From NCBI GenBank assembly GCA_905339275.1, contig CAJPFK010000001.1:558001-622000 (forward strand): a stretch of 64,000 nucleotides of DNA. The letters are read 5' to 3'. The stretch comes from Methylophilaceae bacterium. GTDB taxonomy: Bacteria > Pseudomonadota > Gammaproteobacteria > Burkholderiales > Methylophilaceae. A program made the position numbers and the translations under genes. Within the stretch, counting starts at the first letter, position 1. Every line of letters begins with the position of its first letter. The notes under the pieces are model-generated. The model searched no databases and was not told the DNA's origin. It worked only from the letters and a program-made list of their open reading frames with translations. Below are positions 31,641 through 40,835 of this stretch, one piece after another.

Positions 31641-31707
31641 GAGGACCGGTTAAACTGGAAAAAGGCGCCATTTTACGCGATAGCGCAATTGATACCTAAT
31701 CGATTGG

Positions 31708-32466
31708 CTATCTGGCGAAACTGCTCACCCTGCGGTCCTTGCGTTGCGCGAGTTTGCGAATGAAGGCCTTGCCTTCCGCGCCCAGTTTATTCCTACCCGA
31801 GTATTGCAGGTAAAATCGCAGTCTTTGCGTGTTGCTGAGCTTGTACCTGGCTACCCGGTCCAGCGTGGCGAATTCCTTCATCCTGCGGTACTCGAACAGC
31901 TTGCCGCGCCAGAACGCGCCCAGCGGGCAATCGATCAGGAACAGGCGGTCATGGTTATCCACCAGCAGGTTGCGCCATTTGAAATCGTTATGGATGAACC
32001 CGTGCGCATGCATGATGCGCATGGCATCCGCCACCTGCCGGCTGACGTGCCTGACCCAGCGGCGGTCTTGCAGGCGCGGATCATGGTTTCTGGCGGCTTC
32101 AGCCAGATCGATGGTGTCCGGTATTTCCTGCGTAATCAGCGCGCCGCATTGAAACAGGCCGAATCTGCGCTGCATGCCATAGCCGACCACCGGTGCGGTG
32201 GGGATGCCCTGACGCGCAAACCACAGCAGGTTTTCCCATTCGCTGCGGATTCGCGGCTTGCCGAAGAACCTGCGCAAGCCTTTACCGGCAATGTAGTAAC
32301 GTTTGACGTAATAGCGGATGCCCTGATGTTCGATGCGAATCACGTCGGAAATACGATCGCCGGTGACAGGCTCTCCCTTGAGGGTGAAGATGGCGTCCAG
32401 TTCGCCGAATAGATGCGAAAGGTGGGTGTATTCAGGCGTCAGGCGCCAATCACAACTCCCTGTCAT
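31708..32466 (-). CDS. Lipopolysaccharide kinase-like protein (KdkA/WaaP/InaA family)
   Basis: This is a 252-residue small-molecule kinase. The P-loop region is degenerate, the ATP lysine lies in GIRYYVKRYYIAG, the catalytic loop is GFIHNDFKWRNLLV (HxD-x4-N) and the metal aspartate is in FLIDCPLGAFWRG. Family members phosphorylate Kdo or heptose residues of lipopolysaccharide at the cytoplasmic face. Which sugar is modified here cannot be read from the sequence, and no LPS core genes are next to it. It is an isolated gene. Confidence 0.8.
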   Translation of the reverse strand: MTGSCDWRLTPEYTHLSHLFGELDAIFTLKGEPVTGDRISDVIRIEHQGIRYYVKRYYIAGKGLRRFFGKPRIRSEWENLLWFARQGIPTAPVVGYGMQRRFGLFQCGALITQEIPDTIDLAEAARNHDPRLQDRRWVRHVSRQVADAMRIMHAHGFIHNDFKWRNLLVDNHDRLFLIDCPLGAFWRGKLFEYRRMKEFATLDRVARYKLSNTQRLRFYLQYSGRNKLGAEGKAFIRKLAQRKDRRVSSFAR

Positions 32467-32474
32467 GGCCTGTA

Positions 32475-32647
32475 TTCCGGGTTATCCATCAGGCGGCGCA
32501 AAGTGTTTTCATGCGCCATGGCAGCGGTTTGGGGGCCATGCTGGTTGCCTGCCTGTCGCCCATGTGGGCTGTGTTTTTTCCCCGGGCAAGCAGGCTGCCT
32601 CGCAAATCGTCTCGCCATGTTCTCGTTTCCTAATGGATAATCCGGGA
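32475..32647. repeat. Long imperfect inverted repeat upstream of glnE
   Basis: The 224-base gap between the LPS-kinase-like gene and glnE is bounded by a 19-base inverted repeat (32475-32493 and 32629-32647). Its arms differ at only three positions, all transitions. The interior has no open frame I would support. It may be a decayed miniature element. I see no clear promoter or ribosome-binding site for glnE here. Confidence 0.45.
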
Positions 32648-32690
32648 TAATTCTAAGCCAAAGCGAACAATAACTCAGCCCGAATCCAAT

Positions 32691-35414
32691 ATGCGAACAC
32701 TCAGCGAGATTCTCGAAGACGAAACCACCGACGACCCGGACGAATCCGGATTGCGCCATGCGATGCAGTGCAGCCCGTTTATCAAGCGTCTGCTGACCCG
32801 TGACGAGATGCTGTTATCGGAAATTCTGCAAAACCTGCATGTGCCGATGTCGGAGCAGGACATGCGCGACTGGCTGGCAGCCCAGCCGGTCACGGATGAA
32901 GCCGGCTTGAAGCGTGTGTTGCGCAAATTGCGGCAACGCGCGATGTTGCGTGTCATCACGCGTGATCTGAACGGCCTGGCCGATTTGAACGAGGTGATGC
33001 GGACGGTGAGCCATCTGGCCGAAGTGACGGTACAAGTCGCCTTGCAATACCACAGTGGCTGGCTGGAAGCGCTTTATGGCAAACCACTCTCGGAAAACGG
33101 CGAGCCGCAGGCGCTGATCGTGGTGGGCATGGGCAAGCTCGGCGGCCGTGAGTTGAATGTGTCGTCCGACATCGACCTGATTTTCGCTTTCGAGGAAGAC
33201 GGCGCTACCGACGGCGACCGCCAGTTAAGCAATCTGGATTTTTTCACCCGGCTTGGCAAAAAGCTGATCGCGGCCATCGACGAAGTGACGGAAGACGGGT
33301 TCGTCTTCCGCGTTGATATGCGTCTTCGCCCATACGGCTCCGAGGGGCCGCTAGCCTGCAGTTTTGCCATGCTGGAAGAGTATTACCAGAACCAGGGGCG
33401 GGAGTGGGAGCGCTATGCCTGGATCAAGGGCCGCGTCATTGCCGGGCCCGGGCGCGAGTTGAGCGCGATGCTGCGTCCATTCGTCTTCCGCAAATACCTG
33501 GATTTCGGCGCGTTTGCCTCCATGCGCGACTTGAAAATACAGATACAGCGCGATGTGAACCGGCGCGACATGCATGACAACATCAAACTCGGCCGCGGCG
33601 GTATCCGCGAGATCGAATTCATTGCCCAGGTTTTCCAGCTCATTCGCGGCGGCCAGGATGCCAGCCTGCAAATCAAGCCGACCATGGACGTGCTCGGTTT
33701 GCTCAGGAACAAAGGCCTGTTGCCTGGCGAAGCCGTGCTGGAACTGACAGAAGCCTATGTTTTCCTGCGTAACCTGGAACACCGTCTGCAGTATGTGGAA
33801 GACGCGCAAACCCAGGAGCTGCCGACCTCGCCTGAAGCCAGGGCGCGCATTGCGCTCGCCATGGGGTTTGACGGCTGGGATGCCTTGCATGCCGTGCTGG
33901 AAACGCATCGCGGCAGGGTGGAGCGTCATTTCCGCGAAGTCTTCAGCGAACCGGAAAGCGAGGAAAACGAACCGGGCCGCAACCAGGCGGCGGATATATG
34001 GCAAGGTGCGGTTGATGAGCAGGGGGCGGTGCAATATCTCCGGCAACTCGGGTTTGCGGAAGCCGCGGAAACCCTGCGCCGCCTGAACAGCCTGCATCAG
34101 AGTTCGCGTTACAAACAATTGCCGGAGTTAAGCCGGCAACGTTTTGACGCACTGATGCCGGCGGCCATCCTGCAATCGGCTTCGCAGGATAATCCGGAAG
34201 CCACCCTGATGCGCGTCGGCGACCTGCTTGACGGCATCTGCCGCCGCGCCAGCTATCTGGCCCTGCTGGCGGAATATCCCGACGCCTTGAGCTTGCTCAT
34301 CAAGCTTGCCAGCGCCAGCCCCTGGCTCATTCAATACCTTTCCCAACATCCCGTCCTGCTCGATGAACTGCTCGATACCCGCAACCTGTACGCGGAACCG
34401 GACTTTGCTGAAATGCGCACCGAACTTTACCGCCGCCTTGCCGATGTGCCGGGCGATATCGAGCGGCAGATGGATATCATGCGCGATTTCAAGCACGCCT
34501 CGATTTTCAGGTTCGCTGTCAAGGACGTGATCGGTGAACTGACACTGGAAAAGCTCTCCGACTATCTCAGCGAGTTGGCCGACCTGATTCTGCAAGCGAC
34601 CATCGATACGGTCTGGCCCAATCTGAAAGTCAAACACCGGGACCAGCCGAAATTTGCCGTGATCGGTTATGGAAAGCTGGGCGGCAAGGAACTGGGTTAT
34701 GCCTCTGACCTGGACATTATTTTCCTCTACGATGACGATGCGCCGGAAGCCGGCGATGTTTATGCGCGCCTGGGGCAGCGCATCAATAACTGGTTGAGCA
34801 GCCTCACGTCTGCCGGCATTCTTTATGAAACCGATCTCGCCCTGCGGCCGGACGGCGCCAGCGGGCTGCTGGTGAGCGAAATCGGGGTTTTCAGGGATTA
34901 CCAGGAGAACAAGGCCTGGTTATGGGAACACCAGGCCCTGACCAGGGCGAGGTTTTGCGCGGGAGATAAAACAATAGGCAAAACCTTCGAACAGATACGC
35001 GACAGCGTCATCCGTCAATCAAGAGACGTCGAACAATTACGCCATGAAGTTGTCGCCATGCGCGAGAAAATGCTCAGCAGCCACCCGAATAAAAGCGGCC
35101 AGTTCGATTTGAAGCATGATAGAGGCGGTATCATCGATGTCGAATTCATGGTGCAATACCTGATCCTCGCACATGCCCATGAACACCCGGCACTCACGGC
35201 CAATATCGGTAATATTGCCTTGCTGGAAAAACTCGGCGGGCTTGGCCTGATCGATGCAGGCCAGGCAACGGAGGTAGCGGCGGCCTACCGTCAATACCGC
35301 ACTCTGCAGCATGCCTTGAAGTTACAGGGAGAGAACAAGGCAAGAGTCCATCCTGATGAAGTCATGCAACAGGCGAGTGCGGTAGCCCGGCTCTGGCACG
35401 ACCTGTTCGGATAA
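32691..35414 (+). CDS. glnE: Glutamine synthetase adenylyltransferase/adenylyl-removing enzyme GlnE
   Basis: GlnE controls glutamine synthetase by adding and removing AMP in response to PII. The two nucleotidyltransferase domains are clear: GMGKLGGRELNVSSDIDLIF (about 140-160) for deadenylylation and GYGKLGGKELGYASDLDIIF (about 658-678) for adenylylation, each with the paired metal aspartates. At 907 residues it is slightly shorter than the E. coli protein. The ATG at 32691 lacks an obvious ribosome-binding site, so the start is not fully certain. In many betaproteobacteria glnE precedes yhdP; here yhdP is 6.4 kb away on the other strand. Confidence 0.95.
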   Translation: MRTLSEILEDETTDDPDESGLRHAMQCSPFIKRLLTRDEMLLSEILQNLHVPMSEQDMRDWLAAQPVTDEAGLKRVLRKLRQRAMLRVITRDLNGLADLNEVMRTVSHLAEVTVQVALQYHSGWLEALYGKPLSENGEPQALIVVGMGKLGGRELNVSSDIDLIFAFEEDGATDGDRQLSNLDFFTRLGKKLIAAIDEVTEDGFVFRVDMRLRPYGSEGPLACSFAMLEEYYQNQGREWERYAWIKGRVIAGPGRELSAMLRPFVFRKYLDFGAFASMRDLKIQIQRDVNRRDMHDNIKLGRGGIREIEFIAQVFQLIRGGQDASLQIKPTMDVLGLLRNKGLLPGEAVLELTEAYVFLRNLEHRLQYVEDAQTQELPTSPEARARIALAMGFDGWDALHAVLETHRGRVERHFREVFSEPESEENEPGRNQAADIWQGAVDEQGAVQYLRQLGFAEAAETLRRLNSLHQSSRYKQLPELSRQRFDALMPAAILQSASQDNPEATLMRVGDLLDGICRRASYLALLAEYPDALSLLIKLASASPWLIQYLSQHPVLLDELLDTRNLYAEPDFAEMRTELYRRLADVPGDIERQMDIMRDFKHASIFRFAVKDVIGELTLEKLSDYLSELADLILQATIDTVWPNLKVKHRDQPKFAVIGYGKLGGKELGYASDLDIIFLYDDDAPEAGDVYARLGQRINNWLSSLTSAGILYETDLALRPDGASGLLVSEIGVFRDYQENKAWLWEHQALTRARFCAGDKTIGKTFEQIRDSVIRQSRDVEQLRHEVVAMREKMLSSHPNKSGQFDLKHDRGGIIDVEFMVQYLILAHAHEHPALTANIGNIALLEKLGGLGLIDAGQATEVAAAYRQYRTLQHALKLQGENKARVHPDEVMQQASAVARLWHDLFG

Positions 35415-35468
35415 GCCCGGGGTTTATTGGCAGGATGGCAGAAATCAAGACAGGCGCTGGTTCGTACT

Positions 35469-36671
35469 TCAATCAATACGACTGATTTCAGCCTCTGCTT
35501 TTCCTTCAGAAAAACGGATTTGCACCATATCTCCCGGTTTGATTTGATTGCTTGAACGTATGATTTCTCCGGAGACATTCTGCACAAGTGAGTAGCCGCG
35601 GTTCAGAACCGCATTGGGATTGAGGTGCTGCAGGTTCAGCGAGAGTCTCAGCAGGCGCTCCTGCTGCCGGGTCAACACTTGTTTGATGCCGGTTTGCAGG
35701 CGTAATCCAAGCTGTTCCAGATGCTCTGCCTTGTGCGCCAATTGCTGGGCAGGCGAGAGCAGGCGGCGTGCGATGAAATCGAGCTGTTGCGCATAGCGGT
35801 TCAACCGGTAACTCATGTGGCGCTGCATGGCTTGCTGCTGCTGTCCCAGCATGTTCAGCAGCGCATCGCGGTCGGGTGTTGCCATCTCGGCCGCAGCGGT
35901 GGGCGTCGGTGCGCGCCGGTCGGCAGCAAAATCGGCAATCGTGAAGTCCGTTTCATGGCCGACGCCGCTGATTACCGGAATCCTGCAATCGGCGATTGCC
36001 CTGGCAACGATTTCCTCGTTGAATTGCCAGAGGTCCTCGATGCTGCCGCCACCGCGGCAGACGAGCAGCACATCGCATTCCGCACGCTGGCTGGCCTTGC
36101 GGATGGCTTCGGCAATCAGGCCGGCCGCGCCTTTGCCTTGCACCGGCGTCGGGTAGATGATGACCGGGATGCCGGGCATGCGGCGCCTCAGTGTTGTGAG
36201 TACATCGCGTAAAGCTGCCGCATCGGCGGAGGTGACAATACCGATCTGGCGAGGAAATGCCGGCACGGGTTTCTTGCGGTCATTGTCGAACAGGCCCTCT
36301 GCTTCGAGCTGTTTTTTCAGGCGCTCATAGGCTTCGAACAATGCGCCCAGGCCGGCACGCTGCAGGAACTCGATAGTAAGCTGGAAGTCGCCGCGTGCTT
36401 CATACAGCGTGACCAGCGCGCGGGCTTCAACCTTGTCGCCTTCTTTCGGTGCCCAGTCCAGATAGCTGTTCCTGTTGCGGAACATGACGCAGCGCACCTG
36501 TGCGCCGCTGTCTTTCAGTGAAAAATACCAGTGCCCGGAAGCGGCGCGGGTCATGTTGGAAATTTCGCCGCTTACCCAGAAAAGCGGAAAACTGCGTTCC
36601 AGCACATCGCGCGCCATACGGTTAAGTTCGCTGACTGTCAGAACTTGCGAGGGTTGAGGGGTGTCTGCCAT
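35469..36671 (-). CDS. xseA: Exodeoxyribonuclease VII large subunit
   Basis: XseA is the catalytic large subunit of the single-strand exonuclease ExoVII. The 400-residue protein has the N-terminal OB fold (LTVSELNRMARDVLERSFP, then GHWYFSLKDSGAQVRCVMF) and the catalytic core with VQGKGAAGLIAEAI, CRGGGSIEDLWQFN and GVGHETDFTIADFAADRRAP. A coiled-coil region and a short C-terminal beta segment (VLNRGYSLVQN) follow. It is somewhat shorter than the E. coli enzyme, with a reduced coiled coil. The xseB subunit is not in the window. It is divergent from dsbB. Confidence 0.95.
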   Translation of the reverse strand: MADTPQPSQVLTVSELNRMARDVLERSFPLFWVSGEISNMTRAASGHWYFSLKDSGAQVRCVMFRNRNSYLDWAPKEGDKVEARALVTLYEARGDFQLTIEFLQRAGLGALFEAYERLKKQLEAEGLFDNDRKKPVPAFPRQIGIVTSADAAALRDVLTTLRRRMPGIPVIIYPTPVQGKGAAGLIAEAIRKASQRAECDVLLVCRGGGSIEDLWQFNEEIVARAIADCRIPVISGVGHETDFTIADFAADRRAPTPTAAAEMATPDRDALLNMLGQQQQAMQRHMSYRLNRYAQQLDFIARRLLSPAQQLAHKAEHLEQLGLRLQTGIKQVLTRQQERLLRLSLNLQHLNPNAVLNRGYSLVQNVSGEIIRSSNQIKPGDMVQIRFSEGKAEAEISRID

Positions 36672-36730
36672 TTCTGCGCTTCGCGTAATCCGTTACAATT
36701 GATGAATTATAAGAGAGTTGGGCAAATACG

Positions 36731-37228
36731 ATGTTATCTAAATGCTTGAACGGAAGAATCGGCTACTTCCTGGGATTTATCGCCAGTTTCGGTTTTGTCG
36801 TCTACAGTTTATACATCCAGCAGAAGTTCAGCCTGGAACCCTGTCCGCTCTGCATCTTCCAGCGTATCGCCTTCATGGTCATGGGCGTGCTGTTCCTGGT
36901 CGCTGCGCTGCACAACCCTCAAACCCTGGGCAGGCGGCTTTATGGCGTGCTGCATTTTGCGGCGGCGGCGGCCGGTATCGGCATCGCGATCCGCCATATC
37001 TGGATACAGGCGAACCCCGAGAAAGTGATGGCGGAATGCGGTGCGGGTTTCGATTACATTTTCGAAACGTTTCCGCTCAAGAAAGCACTGGATCTGGTGT
37101 TCAAGGGGACGGGCGAGTGTTCTTCCATCGACTGGACCATGTTCGGGCTGACCATTCCGCAACTGTCGCTGATTGCATTTACAGGTTTGGCGATATACGC
37201 AGTCTGGCTCGCATTTTTGAAAAAATAA
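36731..37228 (+). CDS. dsbB: Disulfide bond formation protein B
   Basis: DsbB is an inner-membrane quinone reductase that reoxidises DsbA. The 165-residue protein has four transmembrane segments. The first periplasmic loop carries the CPLC pair (Cys38 and Cys41). The second loop contains the other two cysteines (MAECGAGFDY and KGTGECSSIDW). It is followed closely by cysM (18 bases), so the two may be co-transcribed. Confidence 0.95.
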   Translation: MLSKCLNGRIGYFLGFIASFGFVVYSLYIQQKFSLEPCPLCIFQRIAFMVMGVLFLVAALHNPQTLGRRLYGVLHFAAAAAGIGIAIRHIWIQANPEKVMAECGAGFDYIFETFPLKKALDLVFKGTGECSSIDWTMFGLTIPQLSLIAFTGLAIYAVWLAFLKK

Positions 37229-37246
37229 TTATAAAGAATCAATAAC

Positions 37247-38134
37247 ATGTATAAAACCCTGGAAGATTTTGTCGGTAATACCCCTCTGGTCAAATTGCAA
37301 CGCATTCCCGGCAAAACCAGCAATACGATTCTGTTGAAACTGGAAGGCAACAATCCTGCGGGCTCGGTGAAAGACCGGCCCGCGCTCTCCATGATCAAAC
37401 GTGCCGAAGAGCGGGGCGAAATCAGGCCGGGCGATACCCTGATCGAGGCGACTTCCGGCAATACCGGCATCGCATTGGCGATGGCCGCTGCCATGCGCGG
37501 TTACAAGATGGTGCTGGTCATGCCGGAAAACCAGAGCATAGAGCGCCGCCAGACCATGAAAGCCTTCGGCGCGGAGCTGGTGCTGACGCCGAAAGACGGC
37601 AGCATGGAACTGGCGCGCGATGTGGCGCTGAAGATGCAGGCCGAGGGGGAAGGCATCGTGCTCGACCAGTTCGGCAACATGGATAACCCGCAGGCGCATT
37701 ATGAAGGCACCGGCCCGGAGATCTGGCGTGATACCGGGGGCAAGGTCACGCATTTCATCTCCAGCATGGGGACGACAGGCACCATCATGGGGACTTCACG
37801 TTACCTAAAGGAACAGAATCCTGACATCCAGGTCATCGGCGTGCAGCCGGAAGAAGGCGCGCAGATTCCGGGTATTCGTAAATGGCCGGAAGAGTACCTG
37901 CCCAAAATCTATGACCGCAGTCGCGTCGATCAGTTGTTGTATGTCAGCCAGGCCGACGCCGAGAAGATGACGCGGCGGCTGGCAAGCGAGGAGGGTATTT
38001 TCGCCGGGATTTCCTCAGGCGGCGCACTGTGCACTGCGTTGCAGGTTTCAAGGCAGGTGGAAAACGCGGTCATTGTCTCCATTGTCTGCGACCGCGGCGA
38101 CCGCTATCTGTCAACGGGTGTGTTTCCTTCCTGA
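37247..38134 (+). CDS. cysM: Cysteine synthase B
   Basis: CysM is a PLP-dependent O-acetylserine sulfhydrylase. The 295-residue protein has the Schiff-base lysine at position 42 in NNPAGSVKDRPALSM and the substrate loop EATSGNTGIALAMAA. It also has the PLP phosphate site SSMGTTGTIMGTSRYLKEQ and the C-terminal SIVCDRGDRYLSTGVF. The sequence and length favour CysM over CysK. The stop codon lies one base before the GTG start proposed for the YdbH-like gene. Confidence 0.95.
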   Translation: MYKTLEDFVGNTPLVKLQRIPGKTSNTILLKLEGNNPAGSVKDRPALSMIKRAEERGEIRPGDTLIEATSGNTGIALAMAAAMRGYKMVLVMPENQSIERRQTMKAFGAELVLTPKDGSMELARDVALKMQAEGEGIVLDQFGNMDNPQAHYEGTGPEIWRDTGGKVTHFISSMGTTGTIMGTSRYLKEQNPDIQVIGVQPEEGAQIPGIRKWPEEYLPKIYDRSRVDQLLYVSQADAEKMTRRLASEEGIFAGISSGGALCTALQVSRQVENAVIVSIVCDRGDRYLSTGVFPS

Positions 38135-38135
38135 T

Positions 38136-39953
38136 GTGCGGAAAAGGATAACATCAGGTTTTTTATGCAAACCAGCCCTTGTTCTGGGGCTGGTTCTGTT
38201 CTGTCACCATGCGCAGGCCATCAGCAACATCAGTATCCAGATCGGACAGGTCGAAGCGCCGCAAGGCCAGGCCAGGAATGTAAGGCTGGATTACGGCCTG
38301 CAACAATCAAAAATTGCGCTGCAAGGCCAGTACAAATTATCCGCCGACCAGGATTGGGCGCAGGCAAGCTTGACATGCGGCAAGCTGCTTAACCCGGTAA
38401 AAGGCGCATGGCAATGCGACCAGGGCAGGCTCTCTGCCGGTCAGATTGATCTGCCGTTCTCCCTCAAGTTCGATACGCAGCGATCCAAAGGCATGCGGCA
38501 GGTCAATGCTGAACTCGGCCTGGTGGCGGCAAGTTTCAGCGATGCGGCAGGCTTGCATGCGGGTGAAAAGGTCACGGGAAAAATAAGCCTGCATGCCCGG
38601 CAGGAAAAACAGGGGTGGCGCTGGCAGGCCGATACCGGCTGGGCGTCGGGCGAGGTGTTCTGGCAACCCTTCTATTTCGCTTCCGGCGGCCATCGCCTGC
38701 AGGCCACAGGCGTATGGAGCGACGACAGCATCAAGGTCGATGAGGCCAGGATTTCCATCGATCAGGTCGGTTCGGCCAGTTTGAAGGCCGAACTGATACG
38801 CAAAACCAACAGCCTGAAGAGCCTTGAGCTGGCGACGGACAGCCTCGATCTGGCAGCGCTTTATCCCTTGCTGCTGAAACCGCTGCTGGAGAAAACCGCA
38901 TTGAATAACCTGGAAATGGCCGGGAAAGGGGTGCTCCGGCTGACGATGCGGGAAGGCGAACTGAAAACGGCGCAGCTTGACCTGGCGCAGGCGGATATTG
39001 ATGACAAGAACGGCCGTTTCGGGCTCTACAAGATCGATGCGAACCTGCCCTGGGATTACGATCAGGCGAAAACGCTCAAGCTGGCCTATGAAGGCGGACA
39101 TTTGCTGCATATCCCGCTGGGCAGGACGGATATCGCGGCGGGATTGAACCGTTACTCGCTGACGGCGCCACTGATACAGCTTCCCATTCTCGATGGCGCG
39201 CTGAACCTGAAAGACGTCTCGGCAGTCTGGCTGGACAAGGAATGGCACTGGCACTTGCGTGCCAATATTGCGCCCATCAGCATGGCCGAGCTGAGCCGGG
39301 CCCTTGGCTGGCCGACCATGCAGGGCAAGGTCGCAGCAACCATTCCGCTGGTGACTTATAGCGGGGGCTTGCTGGTGACTGATGGCGACATGCAATTCAA
39401 CCTGTTCGATGGCGTCGTTTCCGTCAATAACCTGGCCATGCAGACGCCATTAGGCGTTGCGCCCAGGTTGACGGCAAATTTGCAGATGCGCAATCTCGAC
39501 CTCGGCACGCTGACGCGTACTTTTTCCTTCGGTGCCATCGAAGGCAAGCTGGATGGCGATGTCCGCGATCTGCGGCTGGTGAACTGGAAGCCGGTGCATT
39601 TCGATGCCGCCGTCTACAGCAGCCCCGGCAGGCACCGGAAGAAAATCTCCCAGCGCGCGGTTGAAAATATTTCGGCCTTGGGCGGCGCTGGCGCAGCGGC
39701 AGCGATACAGCGCAGCGTGCTGCGCTTCTTCGACGAATTCAACTATGTAAAACTGGGGCTCAGCTGCAAATTACGCAACGATCATTGCGAAATGGATGGC
39801 GTCGAGTCAACGAGAGAAGGGTATGTCATCGTTAAAGGAAGTGGCATCCCGGCGATTACCGTCCTGGGGTACAATCGAAACGTGAGCTGGAGTGAGTTGC
39901 TGGAGCGCATCAAACGCGTCACGGCAGGCAATAGCAAGCCGATTATTGAATAA
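38136..39953 (+). CDS. ydbH: YdbH-family AsmA-like protein, envelope phospholipid transport
   Basis: This periplasmic beta-rich protein belongs to the YdbH branch of the AsmA-like superfamily. The GTG at 38136 gives a good signal sequence (RKRITSGFLCKPALVLGLVL, ending HAQA). The open frame continues upstream into cysM, but homology does not. The body (605 residues from this start) is shorter than E. coli YdbH (879). The C-terminal part (GVVSVNNLAMQTP, RNLDLGTLTRTFSFGAIEGK, LRNDHCEMDGVE) is the conserved YdbH region. The assignment is strengthened by the next two genes, ynbE and ydbL, which have the same order in E. coli. With YhdP, two members of the YhdP/TamB/YdbH set are encoded here. Confidence 0.85.
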   Translation: MRKRITSGFLCKPALVLGLVLFCHHAQAISNISIQIGQVEAPQGQARNVRLDYGLQQSKIALQGQYKLSADQDWAQASLTCGKLLNPVKGAWQCDQGRLSAGQIDLPFSLKFDTQRSKGMRQVNAELGLVAASFSDAAGLHAGEKVTGKISLHARQEKQGWRWQADTGWASGEVFWQPFYFASGGHRLQATGVWSDDSIKVDEARISIDQVGSASLKAELIRKTNSLKSLELATDSLDLAALYPLLLKPLLEKTALNNLEMAGKGVLRLTMREGELKTAQLDLAQADIDDKNGRFGLYKIDANLPWDYDQAKTLKLAYEGGHLLHIPLGRTDIAAGLNRYSLTAPLIQLPILDGALNLKDVSAVWLDKEWHWHLRANIAPISMAELSRALGWPTMQGKVAATIPLVTYSGGLLVTDGDMQFNLFDGVVSVNNLAMQTPLGVAPRLTANLQMRNLDLGTLTRTFSFGAIEGKLDGDVRDLRLVNWKPVHFDAAVYSSPGRHRKKISQRAVENISALGGAGAAAAIQRSVLRFFDEFNYVKLGLSCKLRNDHCEMDGVESTREGYVIVKGSGIPAITVLGYNRNVSWSELLERIKRVTAGNSKPIIE

Positions 39954-39976
39954 TGTCCGCGAACAGGGAAAACACG

Positions 39977-40174
39977 ATGAAACAACATTTAACGACAGGA
40001 TTGCTGGTTTTATCCTTGGCATCGGCCTTGAGTGCCTGCGTCACGATTAACATCTATTTTCCTGCGGCAGCGGCCGAAAAAGCCGCGGACAGATTGATTG
40101 ACGAAGTCTGGCAGGTAAAGGAGAAGGCGAATAACGGCGCTTCCGAACCTGCAACCGAACCCGCGGCTAAATAA
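39977..40174 (+). CDS. ynbE: YnbE-family small lipoprotein
   Basis: This is a 65-residue outer-membrane lipoprotein. The signal peptide ends in a lipobox (ASALSAC, cysteine about residue 18), followed by VTINIYFPAAAAEKAADRLI, the YnbE family core. The ATG at 39977 is chosen because AGGGA at 39965-39969 is seven bases away; an earlier ATG at 39953 overlaps the ydbH stop but has no ribosome-binding site. In E. coli YnbE interacts with YdbH to complete the inter-membrane bridge. Confidence 0.88.
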   Translation: MKQHLTTGLLVLSLASALSACVTINIYFPAAAAEKAADRLIDEVWQVKEKANNGASEPATEPAAK

Positions 40175-40183
40175 GGAATGACC

Positions 40184-40600
40184 ATGAACAAGTTAATTTT
40201 GTCTGTATTCTTTGCGTTAATGACGCTCATCATCCATCCGGTTGCGACGGCTGCCGACCTTGAGGTCAATACGCCCGCAATCGCCGCCATCAAGGGCAGC
40301 ATGCAAGGCCGCCATGCACAACTGGCCCCGCACTATGCCAGCGGGGCCGTTGGCCTGACGCGGGATGGCCTGGTCGCAGTACGCGATGCAAATGCGGTAC
40401 CGCTGGCGCAACGCCAGGGCGTCAATGCGCTGGTTGCCGCCGAGAACAAGGACCGCAACGCGTTATACAAGGAAATTGCGATTGCCAACCAGCATCCCGA
40501 ATGGGAATCCGACATCCGCAACACCTTTGCGCAGAAATGGGTAGAAAAAGCGCAACGCGGCTGGTGGTACCAGGGGGCCGGTGGCTGGGCCCAGAAGTGA
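40184..40600 (+). CDS. ydbL: YdbL-family periplasmic protein (DUF1318)
   Basis: This is a 138-residue exported protein of the YdbL family. The signal peptide is NKLILSVFFALMTLIIHPVA with a cleavage site near TAA. The mature part contains the family's GLTRDGLVAVRDAN and NALVAAENKDRNALYKEIA segments and ends in a Trp/Gly-rich tail (RGWWYQGAGGW). AAGGA at 40173-40177 decides for the ATG at 40184 over 40178. It is the last gene of the ydbH-ynbE-ydbL operon, in which it is thought to control YdbH-YnbE assembly. Confidence 0.88.
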   Translation: MNKLILSVFFALMTLIIHPVATAADLEVNTPAIAAIKGSMQGRHAQLAPHYASGAVGLTRDGLVAVRDANAVPLAQRQGVNALVAAENKDRNALYKEIAIANQHPEWESDIRNTFAQKWVEKAQRGWWYQGAGGWAQK

Positions 40601-40716
40601 GGCTTTTGAATCAACGATAGCTACGTTCGATGTCTGAGCCATACAGGGTCGTTGCCAGCGGGGCATCTCCGGATAGAATGCCCTCATGGACGCTGGATGC
40701 AGACAACCCGGCATAA

Positions 40717-40775
40717 TGTCATCCCGGCGAAAGCCGGAATCTGGTGCAATATTAATTCCCTCTCCCGGCTTTCGC
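40717..40775. repeat. Inverted repeat in the ydbL-exonuclease gap
   Basis: A perfect 21-base inverted repeat (40717-40737 and 40755-40775, arm starting TGTCATCCCGGCGAAAGCCG) has a 17-base spacer. Each arm is itself partly palindromic. It resembles the 15878-15994 element in layout, but the core differs (ATCCCGG rather than ATTCCCG). It may act as a transcription barrier after ydbL. Confidence 0.8.
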
Positions 40776-40835
40776 CGGGATGACATTCCCGGTTTTGTGT
40801 ATGATTTGCCTAATTCGCACACATAAAACCTGACA

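Noticed and set aside
38337-39395. 352-codon open frame on the minus strand
   Set aside because: It is antisense to the ydbH-like gene and rich in Gln/His/Arg, without domains.
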